A stretch of DNA of 15,032 nucleotides from Candidatus Hydrogenedentota bacterium (GTDB taxonomy: Bacteria > Hydrogenedentota > Hydrogenedentia > Hydrogenedentales > JAEUWI01), in contig JAUIKJ010000019.1 of assembly GCA_030430835.1 (NCBI GenBank), positions 1 through 15,032 of the forward strand, written 5' to 3'. This document shows, piece after piece, positions 1 to 6,883 of the stretch. Each line of letters begins with the position of its first letter. Positions within the stretch are counted from its first letter, which is position 1. Both the position numbers and the translations under genes were made by a program. The notes under the pieces are model-generated. The model did no database searches. It was not told the DNA's origin and saw only the letters and a program-made list of their open reading frames with translations.

Positions 1-13
1 AACGGATACAGGG

Positions 14-415
14 ATGAACACAGCGAAAATTGCTCACAGCCTCACCCACTTCCCCATGTACTGGCTCTTCGCGCTGAGCTATACCATCGTCCACATCATT
101 TTCGAGTACAAGTTCTGGGTGACCGGCGGTGGTGCGATCTTCACCAAGTACGAGCAGAGCGCTGTTCTCGCGAATCAACTATCCATCGGCGAGAAGGTGT
201 ACTACACGAAGGCGACGTGGTTCTTTATCCTGGTCTGGCTGCAGATCCTGGGCGCGCGCTTCAAGACCGCGCTCGCGTGGTCCTTCATAATCTACGCGGT
301 CGAGTTGATCCTCTTCTTCCCGATTCGGCCCTACGCTTTGCTCAATGTCGCGCTCGCCGCGGGGATGGTGATCGAAGTCATCGTGCGCCGGAAAGAGATT
401 GCGGGGACGGTATAG
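14..415 (+). CDS. small hydrophobic membrane protein, function unknown
   Basis: This encodes 133 residues, mostly hydrophobic, with about four likely membrane-spanning segments near residues 15-31, 66-81, 85-102 and 106-124. The last segment is followed by a basic tail (VRRKE), which suggests a cytoplasmic C-terminus. A Tyr/Lys-rich loop (about residues 44-66) separates the first segment from the rest. I do not recognise a family or any catalytic motif. The ATG at 14 is preceded only by a weak purine run, and just 13 bases of upstream sequence are visible, so the true start could lie outside the window. The reading frame is clean with bacterial-like codon use, so the gene is probably real. 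A GC-rich hairpin follows it at 435-450. Confidence 0.6.
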   Translation: MNTAKIAHSLTHFPMYWLFALSYTIVHIIFEYKFWVTGGGAIFTKYEQSAVLANQLSIGEKVYYTKATWFFILVWLQILGARFKTALAWSFIIYAVELILFFPIRPYALLNVALAAGMVIEVIVRRKEIAGTV

Positions 416-434
416 GCGCGAAGACGTCGCCAAC

Positions 435-450
435 GCCCCCTCCCGGGGGC
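435..450. terminator. GC-rich hairpin after the small membrane protein gene
   Basis: GCCCCC (435-440), a TCCC loop and GGGGGC (445-450) form a perfect 6-bp stem 19 bases after the stop at 415. There is no T-run, so it is not a classical intrinsic terminator. It may stabilise the 3' end or simply be the first of the palindromes crowding this intergenic stretch. Confidence 0.3.
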
Positions 451-485
451 GGGGACCCCGGGCTACCGATGCCCCGGCCCGCAGA

Positions 486-534
486 CCGGCCTCCCCGAGG
501 CCGGGATCGCGTCGACAGCATCCGCCTGGTGCAA
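486..534 (+). repeat. dispersed palindromic repeat, copy A
   Basis: This 49-nt unit has a perfect 8-bp stem (CCGGCCTC 486-493, loop CCC, GAGGCCGG 497-504). It continues through GATCG and GCATCCGCC to a GCAA end. Copy B at 782-830 matches over the whole unit with about eight to nine substitutions. Copy C on the other strand at 13038-13070 shares only the hairpin part. Confidence 0.6.
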
Positions 535-558
535 TTTGTAAAGGTCGGCGTGCGCTAC

Positions 559-585
559 GGAGTGCATAAGCTTGCTCATGCCTCG
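559..585 (+). repeat. inverted repeat, left arm (self-palindromic)
   Basis: These 27 nt match the reverse complement of 722-748 with a single mismatch. The core GCATAAGC-TT-GCTCATGC can also fold on itself with one G-T pair. Two head-to-head palindromic units 136 bases apart resemble a BIME/REP doublet or the ends of a small non-autonomous element. Confidence 0.65.
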
Positions 586-721
586 CGCCAGCGAGTCGCG
601 CGACATCATGCTCGGGGCTTTCGATGAGCTCAGGCGCGGAACCATGACCCGCGTCATACCAAGCGCCAAAACATCCACCAGCGCCCGAGGCCTTTGCGGC
701 GCGGCTCGTGGCGAAGCGCCA

Positions 722-748
722 CGAGGCATGAGCAAGCTCATGCACTCC
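722..748 (-). repeat. inverted repeat, right arm (self-palindromic)
   Basis: This is the partner of 559-585. Its core GCATGAGC-AA-GCTCATGC is a perfect 8-bp palindrome around a 2-nt centre. The 136 bases between the arms hold no gene I can support. Confidence 0.65.
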
Positions 749-776
749 CTGCCCCACCGAGGCTCACGTGAAGCCC

Positions 777-830
777 GTAGCCCGGCCTCCCCGAGGCCAG
801 GATCGTGTTAATGGCATCCGCCCGATGCAA
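777..830 (+). repeat. dispersed palindromic repeat, copy B
   Basis: The stem CCGGCCTC (782-789) / GAGGCCAG (793-800) is one mismatch short of perfect. From 782 to 830 it aligns with copy A. From GTAG at 777 through 809 it aligns with the reverse complement of 13038-13070 at 30 of 33 positions. It ends 22 bases before the stop codon of gluQ. Confidence 0.6.
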
Positions 831-852
831 GACTCAAGCCCCCCCACGCGGT

Positions 853-1773
853 TCACGCGAAAATCCCGGGGAGCTCCCCCACGTCGATTCGGCGGCCCGC
901 CTCAATAAGTCCCGCCTGTTGTGCCGCCAAGGTCAGCACCTCTTCCGGCGACGCGCCTTCGGCGCGGTAATCGCGGAGGGCCTTGTCGAAGTCCCGCTTA
1001 CTGAGCTTGCGGCCGGCGGGGTCGGTGATCAGCGGATGGTGCAGATAGACCGGCGGGTCCACGCGCCCGAGACGTTCGGACAGTAGGATCTGCCGCCCGG
1101 TCGACGCGAGCAGGTCTTCCCCGCGAATCACAAGGTTTACGCCCTGATCCAGATCGTCCACGGTCACCGCGAAGTGGTAGGTCCAGTTCCCGTGCCGATC
1201 ACGCAGCAGAATATCGCCGCACTGTTCCGCGGGCGTCTGTGTCTGCGGCCCCCGCCAGGCGTCGTCGAAGTGGATTGGCTTCGACGGCAGCCACATCCGC
1301 GTGCCGTGCGGTACCTCGGCGGGCAATGCCCGATCACGGCAAAAACCGTCGTAGCAGAGTTCATCGTTGGTCTGTGGCGCACGCGCGAGGATCGTCTTGC
1401 GCGAGCAGTCACAGCCGTAGACATGGTCGGTGGCCATCAACTGCGCCAGCGCGGAATCATAGGCCGCCGCGTTGTCGCGTTGCCGGTAGCGCGTCGCGCC
1501 AGCGCGAAAGGCCTCTACGGTCCCAATGTCCGGCAGCAGCCCGAGCCATTCCAAATCCTCCAGGATCGCCGCCTCGTATTCCGGGCGGCACCGCCCCCGG
1601 TCATGGTCCTCCAGCCGGAGGATCACCTTGCCGCCGAGCGCGTGTGTGATGCCCCAAGTGCAGATGGCATTCACGAGATGCCCCAGGTGCAGGTAGCCCG
1701 TGGGACTCGGCGCGAAGCGCGACAGCGGTACGCGATCGAGTTGCGCGGTGATGCCTTCGATCACATCGCGCAT
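853..1773 (-). CDS. gluQ: glutamyl-Q tRNA(Asp) synthetase (GluQRS)
   Basis: GluQRS is a shortened paralogue of glutamyl-tRNA synthetase. It activates glutamate and attaches it to the queuosine at anticodon position 34 of tRNA(Asp), rather than to a tRNA 3' end. At 306 residues it has the class I catalytic domain and lacks the anticodon-binding half of the roughly 470-residue GluRS. Visible motifs are APSPTG followed by HLGH (29-32, the HIGH motif), the zinc site Cys121-x-Cys123 with Tyr141-x3-Cys145 typical of GluQRS, and KLSKR (256-260, the KMSKS loop). I chose the ATG at 1773. A TTG seven codons upstream (1794) also keeps the frame, and neither has a good Shine-Dalgarno site. The gene stands alone and diverges from the sialidase-like gene. 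The family assignment is firm; the exact start is not. Confidence 0.92.
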   Translation of the reverse strand: MRDVIEGITAQLDRVPLSRFAPSPTGYLHLGHLVNAICTWGITHALGGKVILRLEDHDRGRCRPEYEAAILEDLEWLGLLPDIGTVEAFRAGATRYRQRDNAAAYDSALAQLMATDHVYGCDCSRKTILARAPQTNDELCYDGFCRDRALPAEVPHGTRMWLPSKPIHFDDAWRGPQTQTPAEQCGDILLRDRHGNWTYHFAVTVDDLDQGVNLVIRGEDLLASTGRQILLSERLGRVDPPVYLHHPLITDPAGRKLSKRDFDKALRDYRAEGASPEEVLTLAAQQAGLIEAGRRIDVGELPGIFA

Positions 1774-1877
1774 GTGGACACACGATGCACACAAGTGGCG
1801 GTTATGATTCGCAATGACATGGATCTGTTGCTTATGCTTCCCGGAAACCGCTGAAACCTTTGAGGGGGCTGTCTTCG

Positions 1878-3644
1878 ATGAACCTGCTGGCCGCGCTGAT
1901 TGTAACCGTTCTTTCTGCCGCCGATGAAGCCGCGCCGGACTGGCGCGATCTCCGCAACGGATTGGAGATTCCGAGCGAGGGCTATTGCGATCAGCCCTAT
2001 GTCGTGACGACGCAAGACGGCCACTGGGTTTGCGTGATGACCACCGGCCCGGGCGAAGAAGGTGGCGAACAGCAACATGTCGTTTCCACCATTAGCACGG
2101 ACCAGGGCCAGAGTTGGGGGCCGCTGGTGGACATTGAGCCGCAGGGACCGCCGGAGGCCTCGTGGGCTATGCCGCTGGTGGTGCCCGGCGGGCGCATCTA
2201 CGTGTTCTACGTCTACAACACCGAGAATCGGCGCGCGGTGGAAGCCAGCACAGACTACGCCCGCAAGCGCGTGGACACCCTCGGCGACTACGTCTTCAAA
2301 TACTCCGATGACGGCGGGCAAGGCTGGTCGGCGGATCGCTATCCGGTGCCCGTGCGCGCCTTCGACATCGACCGCGCGAATGGCCAGGCAGACGGCCTGC
2401 GTATCTTCTGGGGCGTCGGCAAGCCACTGATCAGCGGCGATGCGGTCTACATCGGCCTGTCGAAAATTGGCGCGCTGGGCGAGGGCTTCATCGAAAAGTC
2501 CGAGGGCGTCTTCCTCAAGAGTACCAACATCCTCAGCGAATCCGACCCGGCGAAAATCCTCTGGGAAACCTTGCCGGATGGCGATGTCGGTCTCCGTGCG
2601 CCGGAAGGACCGATCGCGGAAGAGCACAACCTGACCGCGCTCAGCGACGGCACGCTCTATTGCACCTACCGCACGACGCAGGGCTACCCCTGCCACGCTT
2701 ACAGCAGCGACGGCGGCCACAGCTGGACACCGCCCGCGTACATGGCCTACGCCCCCGATGGCGCGCTGGTGAAGCATCCCCGCGCAGCGAACTTTGTGCG
2801 CCGCTTCAGCAACGGGAAGTACCTCTACTGGTTCCACAACCACGGCGGGAAGGACTACCACGGCCGCAATCCCGTATGGGTCGCGGGCGGCATCGAGCGC
2901 AATGGCGCGATCCATTGGACCCAGCCGGAGATTCTGCTCTACGACGCGAACACCGTAACCCGGATGAGCTACCCGGACTTCATTGAACAGGACGGCCGCT
3001 ATTGGGTGACCGAGACGCAGAAGTCCGTTGCGCGTGTGCACGAGATCCCGGCGGCCTTTCTCGACGCGCTCTGGGGCCAGTTCGACCGCGCGGCGATCAC
3101 GAAGGAAGGGCAGATGACCGCTTACCCCGGAAACCTCATCCGGCCAGGCGCTTACCTGCCCCTCCCCCGCTACCCGAAATTCGGACCCGCGGACAGCCTG
3201 ACCCTCGACCTGACCATTGCCTTCCCGGAGGACCCGCCGGCCGGGCGTGTATTGGAGTTGAAGCGGAAGGGCGGCGTGGCCCTGGCCATCGGCTATGGTG
3301 GCGGCGGCAGCATCATCGCCGAGTTGGACAGCGGCGCCGCGGAGGCCCGCTTCAGCTCCGAGCCCGGCGTGATCAAACCCGGCACGGTACAACACGTGGC
3401 CGTGATCATCGATCGTCCTGCGGGCATCCTGTCCTTCGTTGTCGACGGGCGCCTGTTGGATGGTGGCAATACAGCGGTCCAGGGCTGGTTCCGCGTTCCC
3501 GCGGCACTCGGCGAATTCACGATGGACCGTTTGTTCCGGCTTGCCGGCGAATTCGCGGGATCCCTCGAGTTGATGCGGGTCTACGAACGTGCGCTAACGA
3601 CCACCGAAGTGATCGGCAACCACCGGGCCGCGGCTACAAACTGA
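1878..3644 (+). CDS. secreted sialidase-like (BNR/Asp-box) protein with C-terminal LamG-like domain
   Basis: The product is 588 residues and probably exported. Residues 1-15 form a short hydrophobic leader, although it lacks the usual positive N-terminus. The first 430 or so residues look like a six-bladed sialidase propeller with three clear Asp boxes (S-x-D-x-G-x-x-W) at 73-80, 143-150 and 276-283. From about residue 436 a beta-rich segment reads like a laminin-G/concanavalin-type domain, common as a carbohydrate-binding tail. Many such proteins are annotated exo-alpha-sialidase, but the fold is shared by other glycan-active and non-catalytic proteins, and I could not place the arginine triad, so the substrate is open. 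The ATG at 1878 is preferred over an upstream in-frame GTG because GAGGGGG (1862-1868) sits nine bases before it. The end overlaps the convergent nsrR-like gene by 11 bases. Confidence 0.82.
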   Translation: MNLLAALIVTVLSAADEAAPDWRDLRNGLEIPSEGYCDQPYVVTTQDGHWVCVMTTGPGEEGGEQQHVVSTISTDQGQSWGPLVDIEPQGPPEASWAMPLVVPGGRIYVFYVYNTENRRAVEASTDYARKRVDTLGDYVFKYSDDGGQGWSADRYPVPVRAFDIDRANGQADGLRIFWGVGKPLISGDAVYIGLSKIGALGEGFIEKSEGVFLKSTNILSESDPAKILWETLPDGDVGLRAPEGPIAEEHNLTALSDGTLYCTYRTTQGYPCHAYSSDGGHSWTPPAYMAYAPDGALVKHPRAANFVRRFSNGKYLYWFHNHGGKDYHGRNPVWVAGGIERNGAIHWTQPEILLYDANTVTRMSYPDFIEQDGRYWVTETQKSVARVHEIPAAFLDALWGQFDRAAITKEGQMTAYPGNLIRPGAYLPLPRYPKFGPADSLTLDLTIAFPEDPPAGRVLELKRKGGVALAIGYGGGGSIIAELDSGAAEARFSSEPGVIKPGTVQHVAVIIDRPAGILSFVVDGRLLDGGNTAVQGWFRVPAALGEFTMDRLFRLAGEFAGSLELMRVYERALTTTEVIGNHRAAATN

Positions 3645-4033
3645 GCTCTCTCCGCAATGCGCTCTGATTGACCGTGAGATCGGCCAGGGTATATCCGTCC
3701 AACACGGCGAAATACGCGTTCAACGCCTGGCCCAGCACCCCCTTGAGCCGGCACACCGGTGAGATGACGCAGCCGTCGTCGCCCCCGAAGCACTCGACCA
3801 GATCGAAGTTCGGCTCGAGGCGGCGCACGACATCCCCAAGCACAATCGTTTCCGGTGCACGCGCAAGCCGAATGCCCCCCTGCCGGCCACGCTGGGTCAC
3901 AATCAACCCCAACTTGCCCAGGTGGTGCACCACCTTGACCACATGCGGACACCTCGCTAATCGTGGTTACTTCTTTCAGGGTCAGGTACAGCAGGACCCG
4001 CAGTCCGTAGTCGGTATAGCGCGTTAATTTCAT
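3634..4033 (-). pseudogene. nsrR: NsrR-like Rrf2 repressor gene, frame broken in the HTH
   Basis: NsrR is an iron-sulfur repressor that releases DNA when its cluster reacts with nitric oxide. The first 28 codons from ATG 4033 read MKLTRYTDYGLRVLLYL...TISEV, the usual Rrf2 opening. The match then leaves that frame and resumes one frame over at 3945 (HVVKVVHHLGKLG), running to a TAG at 3634 and ending in YTLADLT. The three cluster cysteines are present in the second part (C-x6-C-x5-C, in ECFGGDDGCVISPVC). Compared with E. coli NsrR, about 23 bases are missing near 3946-3949, removing the recognition-helix region and shifting frame. A good Shine-Dalgarno site (GGGAGAG) precedes the ATG, so the loss looks recent, or it is a sequencing or assembly error. 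Identity as NsrR rests on the cysteine pattern and the NO-module neighbours; another Rrf2 member is possible. Confidence 0.8.
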
Positions 4034-4071
4034 GGGTTCTCTCCCAATTTTCCGGGGGCCCGGAGATCAAT

Positions 4072-4101
4072 TTGACATTTGATATATTTTGGATATATCT
4101 T
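4072..4101 (+). promoter_or_regulatory. promoter of the globin-reductase operon
   Basis: A perfect sigma-70 -35 hexamer TTGACA (4072-4077) is followed by TATATC (4094-4099, 16-bp spacer) or TATCTT (4096-4101, 18-bp spacer) as the -10. The predicted start of transcription lies about 25 bases before the globin ATG. This AT-rich block stands out against the GC-rich surroundings. Confidence 0.65.
4079..4101. promoter_or_regulatory. NsrR-type operator palindrome
   Basis: GATATAT (4081-4087), five bases, then ATATATC (4093-4099) form a perfect 7-bp inverted repeat ending in TT. Overlaid on the 23-bp NsrR consensus of two 11-mers one base apart, the spacing is exact. The GAT/ATC arms, AT pairs and TTTT centre agree, with changes at the inner GC pairs and the outer left AA. 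It covers the promoter spacer and -10, as expected for a repressor site. Assignment to NsrR is an inference from sequence and context. Confidence 0.55.
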
Positions 4102-4130
4102 AGCCCATCATCAACCGAAAGGGCAATGCC

Positions 4131-4511
4131 ATGAGCACATTGTACGAGAAACTGGGTGGGGAAGCAGCGGTCAATGCGGCGGTAGACGTTTTCTACCGGC
4201 ACGTCCTCAGCGACGACCGCATCAACTACTGGTTTGACGGTATCGACATGGAACGGCAGGCCGCGAAGCAGAAGGCCTTCATGACCATGGCCTTCGGCGG
4301 ACCGAACAGCTACACCGGTGACGACATGCGCAAGGCGCATGCACACCTCGTGGAGAAAGGCCTCAACGACAGCCACTTCGACGCCGTCGCCGAAAACCTG
4401 TCGAAATCGCTGCAGGAACTGGCGGTCCCGCAGGAGTCCATCGACGAAGTACTCGCGATCGTCGAAACGACCCGCGACGATGTGCTCGGCCGTATGCCGG
4501 CAGGAGCCTGA
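4131..4511 (+). CDS. glbN: group I truncated haemoglobin (trHbN type)
   Basis: This is a 126-residue haem protein of the 2-on-2 globin fold, about the usual length. Set against Mycobacterium tuberculosis GlbN, the key residues align: Tyr22 is B10 (in VFYRHVL), Gln47 is E11, Gln43 takes the E7 place, and His70 in MRKAH is the proximal F8 ligand. Phe21, GGPNSYTG (56-63) and the HFDAV segment are family-typical. The Tyr-B10/Gln-E11 pair supports O2 binding and nitric-oxide dioxygenation, giving nitrate. It is probably cytoplasmic, with no signal peptide. An AAAGGG ribosome site sits seven bases before ATG 4131. The gene is the first of an operon with the reductase five bases downstream and sits behind an NsrR-type operator, which strongly suggests NO detoxification. 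O2 storage or sensing is the alternative role. Confidence 0.93.
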   Translation: MSTLYEKLGGEAAVNAAVDVFYRHVLSDDRINYWFDGIDMERQAAKQKAFMTMAFGGPNSYTGDDMRKAHAHLVEKGLNDSHFDAVAENLSKSLQELAVPQESIDEVLAIVETTRDDVLGRMPAGA

Positions 4512-4516
4512 TTGCC

Positions 4517-5497
4517 GTGCCCGCGATAACTCTCGAATCCCAGCGTTTCGAGCTCGAGTCCGGTGAGTCGGTACTCGCCGGGCTCGAGCGCCACGGCGTG
4601 GAGATGCCCTCCTCCTGCCGCAGCGGCGTGTGCCATACCTGCATGCTGCGCGCGGTATCGGGCACGGTCCCCCCCCAATCGCAATCCACCCTCAAGGAAG
4701 CGCAGCGCCGCCAGGGGCTGTTTCTGTCCTGCTGCTGCGTTCCGGAAGCCGACCTCGAAGCGGCACGCTGTGAAGATGCGCTCCAGCAAATCGACGCAAC
4801 CGTGACCGAACGGGACTGGCTGAGCGAATCGGTGGTGCGGCTCCGCATGCAGTGTGATCCCCTGCCCGACTACGAAGCAGGGCAGTTCATGAACGTCGTC
4901 TTCCCTGACGGCGCCATTCGCAGCTACAGTCTGGCGAGCGTCCCCGGGCACGACGCCTTTCTCGAATTCCAGATCGCCCTGCTTAAGGGCGGCAAGGCGA
5001 GCACCTGGGCAAGAGATGCGGCCCAAGCGGGAAGCTCCGTACGTCTCATGGGCCCGCTGGGCAGCTGTGTCTATCTGGGTGGCGCGCCGGAGCGTCCGCT
5101 GCTGCTAGCCGGCACAGGCACGGGCCTCGCCCCGCTCTACGGCATCCTGCGGGCCGCACTCGCCGATGGGCACCAGGGCCCGATCCATCTCTTCCACGGG
5201 AGCCTGCGCCGCGAGGGCTTGTATCTGGTTGACGAGTTGCGCGCGCTGGAAGCGGCACACGACAACCTGCAGTACCATCCCGGAATTCTGCACGGTGAAG
5301 CGGAAGAAGGCATCGCAACCGAAGCCCTCGACGCCCTGATCGCGACCCGTCTGCCCAGCCTGAAGGACTACCGGGTTTACCTTTGCGGTGCACCGGAATT
5401 CGTGCAGATGATGCAACGCAAAGCCTTCATCGCCGGCGCCAGCCTCCAGGATATCCACGCCGACGCCTTCCTCCCCGCCGCTCAGCCGAAGGACTAG
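4517..5497 (+). CDS. [2Fe-2S] ferredoxin / FAD / NAD(P)H oxidoreductase, likely globin reductase
   Basis: The product has 326 residues in three modules. Residues 1-85 are a plant-type ferredoxin domain with Cys34-x4-Cys39-x2-Cys42 and the fourth ligand in the SCCC cluster at 71-74. Residues 95-185 are an FAD-binding barrel with the RSYS motif (135-138). Residues 190-320 are the NAD(P)H-binding domain with GTGTG (199-203) and CGAP (290-293). This is the layout of phenol hydroxylase or CDP-glucoseen reductase components, passing electrons from NAD(P)H through FAD to the cluster. The GTG at 4517 lies five bases after the globin stop, with AGGAG at 4502-4506 inside the globin gene, so translation is probably coupled. 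The pairing suggests it re-reduces the globin after each NO-dioxygenase turnover, doing the job of the flavohaemoglobin reductase half. The partner assignment is inferred from context. Confidence 0.88.
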   Translation: MPAITLESQRFELESGESVLAGLERHGVEMPSSCRSGVCHTCMLRAVSGTVPPQSQSTLKEAQRRQGLFLSCCCVPEADLEAARCEDALQQIDATVTERDWLSESVVRLRMQCDPLPDYEAGQFMNVVFPDGAIRSYSLASVPGHDAFLEFQIALLKGGKASTWARDAAQAGSSVRLMGPLGSCVYLGGAPERPLLLAGTGTGLAPLYGILRAALADGHQGPIHLFHGSLRREGLYLVDELRALEAAHDNLQYHPGILHGEAEEGIATEALDALIATRLPSLKDYRVYLCGAPEFVQMMQRKAFIAGASLQDIHADAFLPAAQPKD

Positions 5498-5541
5498 ATT
5501 CCCCAACCGGGTACGCCGCGTCCAGCCACACGTCCCAACCG

Positions 5542-6008
5542 TTGGCACGCTACGATGTCCCTCAATCGCTCACACATATTTTTCTCCACTTTGTATTCAG
5601 CACGAAAAACCGCCCCCCCTACTCGACCCGCCGGTTCGCGACGAACTCTATCGCTACCGCGCACGTGTCATGACCAAGATTGATTCTCCCGCGCTCGAGA
5701 TCGGCGGGATGGAAGTTCACATCCACGTTCTTTGCGTCCTGTCCAAGAACACCGGCCCCGCAGATTTGGTGAAGGACATCAAGACGCCGACTTCAAAATG
5801 ACTCAAGACGAAATCCCCCGCGATCACGGAGTTTTCGTGGCAAAACGGTTACGGCACGTTCTCGATCGGCCACTCCCGCATACCGCAACTTCGCCGATAT
5901 ATTCAGCATCCGGCGGAACACCACATGACCATGACCTTCCAGGATGAATTCCGCGCGTTGCTCCGCAAGTACGGCGTTGGATTTGACGAGCGCTACGTGT
6001 GGGATTGA
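5542..6008 (+). pseudogene. degenerate IS200/IS605-type Y1 transposase (TnpA)
   Basis: Joining two frames recovers a nearly full-length single-strand transposase of about 155 residues. It opens with PQSLTHIFLHFVFSTKNR, carries the HUH metal motif (HIH, 5718-5726), the WQNGYGTFSI segment and the catalytic tyrosine (codon 5898-5900, in RRYIQHPAEHH), and ends in DERYVWD. Two lesions break it: a one-base loss in a run of seven C (5613-5619) shifts frame, and a TGA at 5799-5801 replaces the Trp codon expected in SKWLKTK. The start is uncertain; TTG 5542 is in frame and no ATG fits. The catalytic residues are still spelled out, so decay is recent. It sits just after the reductase gene and is followed by several GC hairpins. 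Confidence 0.85.
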
Positions 6009-6018
6009 GCGCTAGTGC

Positions 6019-6127
6019 GCCCCTTCAGGGCTTGATCGATGCCGACACCCGTTTCCCCGGGGCTGCGGCCGTCGTGCCTTCGGCGCGCCGCCTGACCCCG
6101 CGTAAATCCCGGTCGCCCCTTTGGGGC
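6019..6127. repeat. cluster of small GC hairpins downstream of the transposase remnant
   Basis: Three short palindromes occur within about 110 bases: GCCC-CTTCA-GGGC (6019-6031), CCCCGGGG (6055-6062, followed by CTGCGG) and GCCCC-TTT-GGGGC (6115-6127, also followed by CTGCGG). The last two share the GGGGCTGCGG tail. They may be the right-end structures used by the IS200-type transposase, or REP-like units. The one at 6115-6127 could also end transcription of the leftward operon that stops at 6157. Confidence 0.45.
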
Positions 6128-6156
6128 TGCGGTGCGGGGGTGGGACAACCGAAGGG

Positions 6157-6870
6157 CTAACGCCACTGCATCAGGGCTTCGTTTAACACCGCTTCGACGC
6201 GGCGGCGGGGCTGGTGGAAGTAGGGCATGCCGTGCCCGGGCAACATGATGTCCGTGTCGATTTTCGCGAAACGCCGCAGGGATGCGATGTACTGCGCCTT
6301 GTCGAAGTCGATGGATCCGCTCCAACCGAAGTCCCCGAAGCCGAGCGTGCCAATCACATCGCCACTGAACACGATCCGCTTGCCTTCGATCCGCGTGACG
6401 TACGCGGTGCAGCCCATGCTGTGTCCCGGCAGGTGCAACACGTCGAAACGCTGGCGACACAGTTCAATGGCGTCGCCGTCGGCTACGGTGCGGTCCACAC
6501 GCACCGGCTTGAATACCTTGTGATAGAGGTAGCCGCAACACCGCTCATCGCCGCGGGCGACCGCCGCAGCGGTCTCCGTGTGTGCGATGAGTTCAATCCC
6601 CTGTGCGCTGAGCAGATGTGCGGCGCCCGCGTGATCATAGTGCGCATGCGTCAGCAGGCAGTGCCGGATGTCCGCTGGGTCCAGCCCCCAATAGCGCATG
6701 TTGGCAAAGACTTGATCCAGGGTATCGCCACAACCGCAATCGATCAGCACGATGCCGTCGCCGGTCTTGAGCGCATAGCTGTTGCCGTCGTTGAAACCCG
6801 CATCCGCGCCGTCCCACGTAAGGCCCATGAGATCGCCGCCGACCTGATAGAGCGTGTGCAGCAGTTGCAT
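6157..6870 (-). CDS. metallo-beta-lactamase-fold hydrolase
   Basis: This 237-residue protein of the MBL superfamily has the full two-metal ligand set: H75-x-H77-x-D79-H80 in THAHYDHAG, H150 in LPGHS, D171 in FSGD and H213 in LPGHG. The length and simple layout match the glyoxalase II-like/general MBL hydrolases rather than antibiotic-degrading enzymes. No signal peptide is visible, so it is probably cytoplasmic. The substrate cannot be read from the sequence; thioester or lactone hydrolysis is plausible because the gene starts 13 bases after the stop of a MaoC-like hydratase gene that handles CoA thioesters. It is the second gene of that leftward pair. The Shine-Dalgarno site before ATG 6870 is weak (CGGATCC), which fits translation following from the upstream gene. 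Confidence 0.85.
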   Translation of the reverse strand: MQLLHTLYQVGGDLMGLTWDGADAGFNDGNSYALKTGDGIVLIDCGCGDTLDQVFANMRYWGLDPADIRHCLLTHAHYDHAGAAHLLSAQGIELIAHTETAAAVARGDERCCGYLYHKVFKPVRVDRTVADGDAIELCRQRFDVLHLPGHSMGCTAYVTRIEGKRIVFSGDVIGTLGFGDFGWSGSIDFDKAQYIASLRRFAKIDTDIMLPGHGMPYFHQPRRRVEAVLNEALMQWR

Positions 6871-6883
6871 GGTGGATCCGCTG

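Larger units (their letters stand above)
416..852. other. gene-free, repeat-rich intergenic stretch
   Basis: No convincing gene lies in these 437 bases. Open frames on both strands read as low-complexity Arg/Ala/Pro protein without recognisable motifs, as expected from GC-rich non-coding DNA. The stretch holds a hairpin at 435-450, two diverged 49-nt direct repeats (486-534 and 782-830) and, nested between them, a pair of 27-nt inverted repeats (559-585 and 722-748), each itself nearly palindromic. The arrangement suggests accumulated REP-like or MITE-like units between the small membrane protein gene and the end of gluQ. Confidence 0.55.

Noticed and set aside
572..811. A 79-codon open frame within the repeat island
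   Set aside because: It runs through both inverted-repeat arms and a direct repeat, has no ribosome site and no recognisable protein pattern.
1761..3395. A 544-codon open frame on the minus strand opposite the sialidase-like gene
   Set aside because: It is a codon-position shadow: high GC in third positions of the real gene leaves the opposite frame open. The product has no motif, while the plus strand has three Asp boxes and a ribosome site.
4066..4083. ATCAA-N8-TTGAT inverted repeat as an FNR/Anr box
   Set aside because: FNR sites are TTGAT-N4-ATCAA; here the half-sites are in the reverse order and the spacing differs.
5732..5947. A 71-codon open frame inside the transposase remnant
   Set aside because: It is out of frame with the transposase similarity, which continues through this stretch in another frame.
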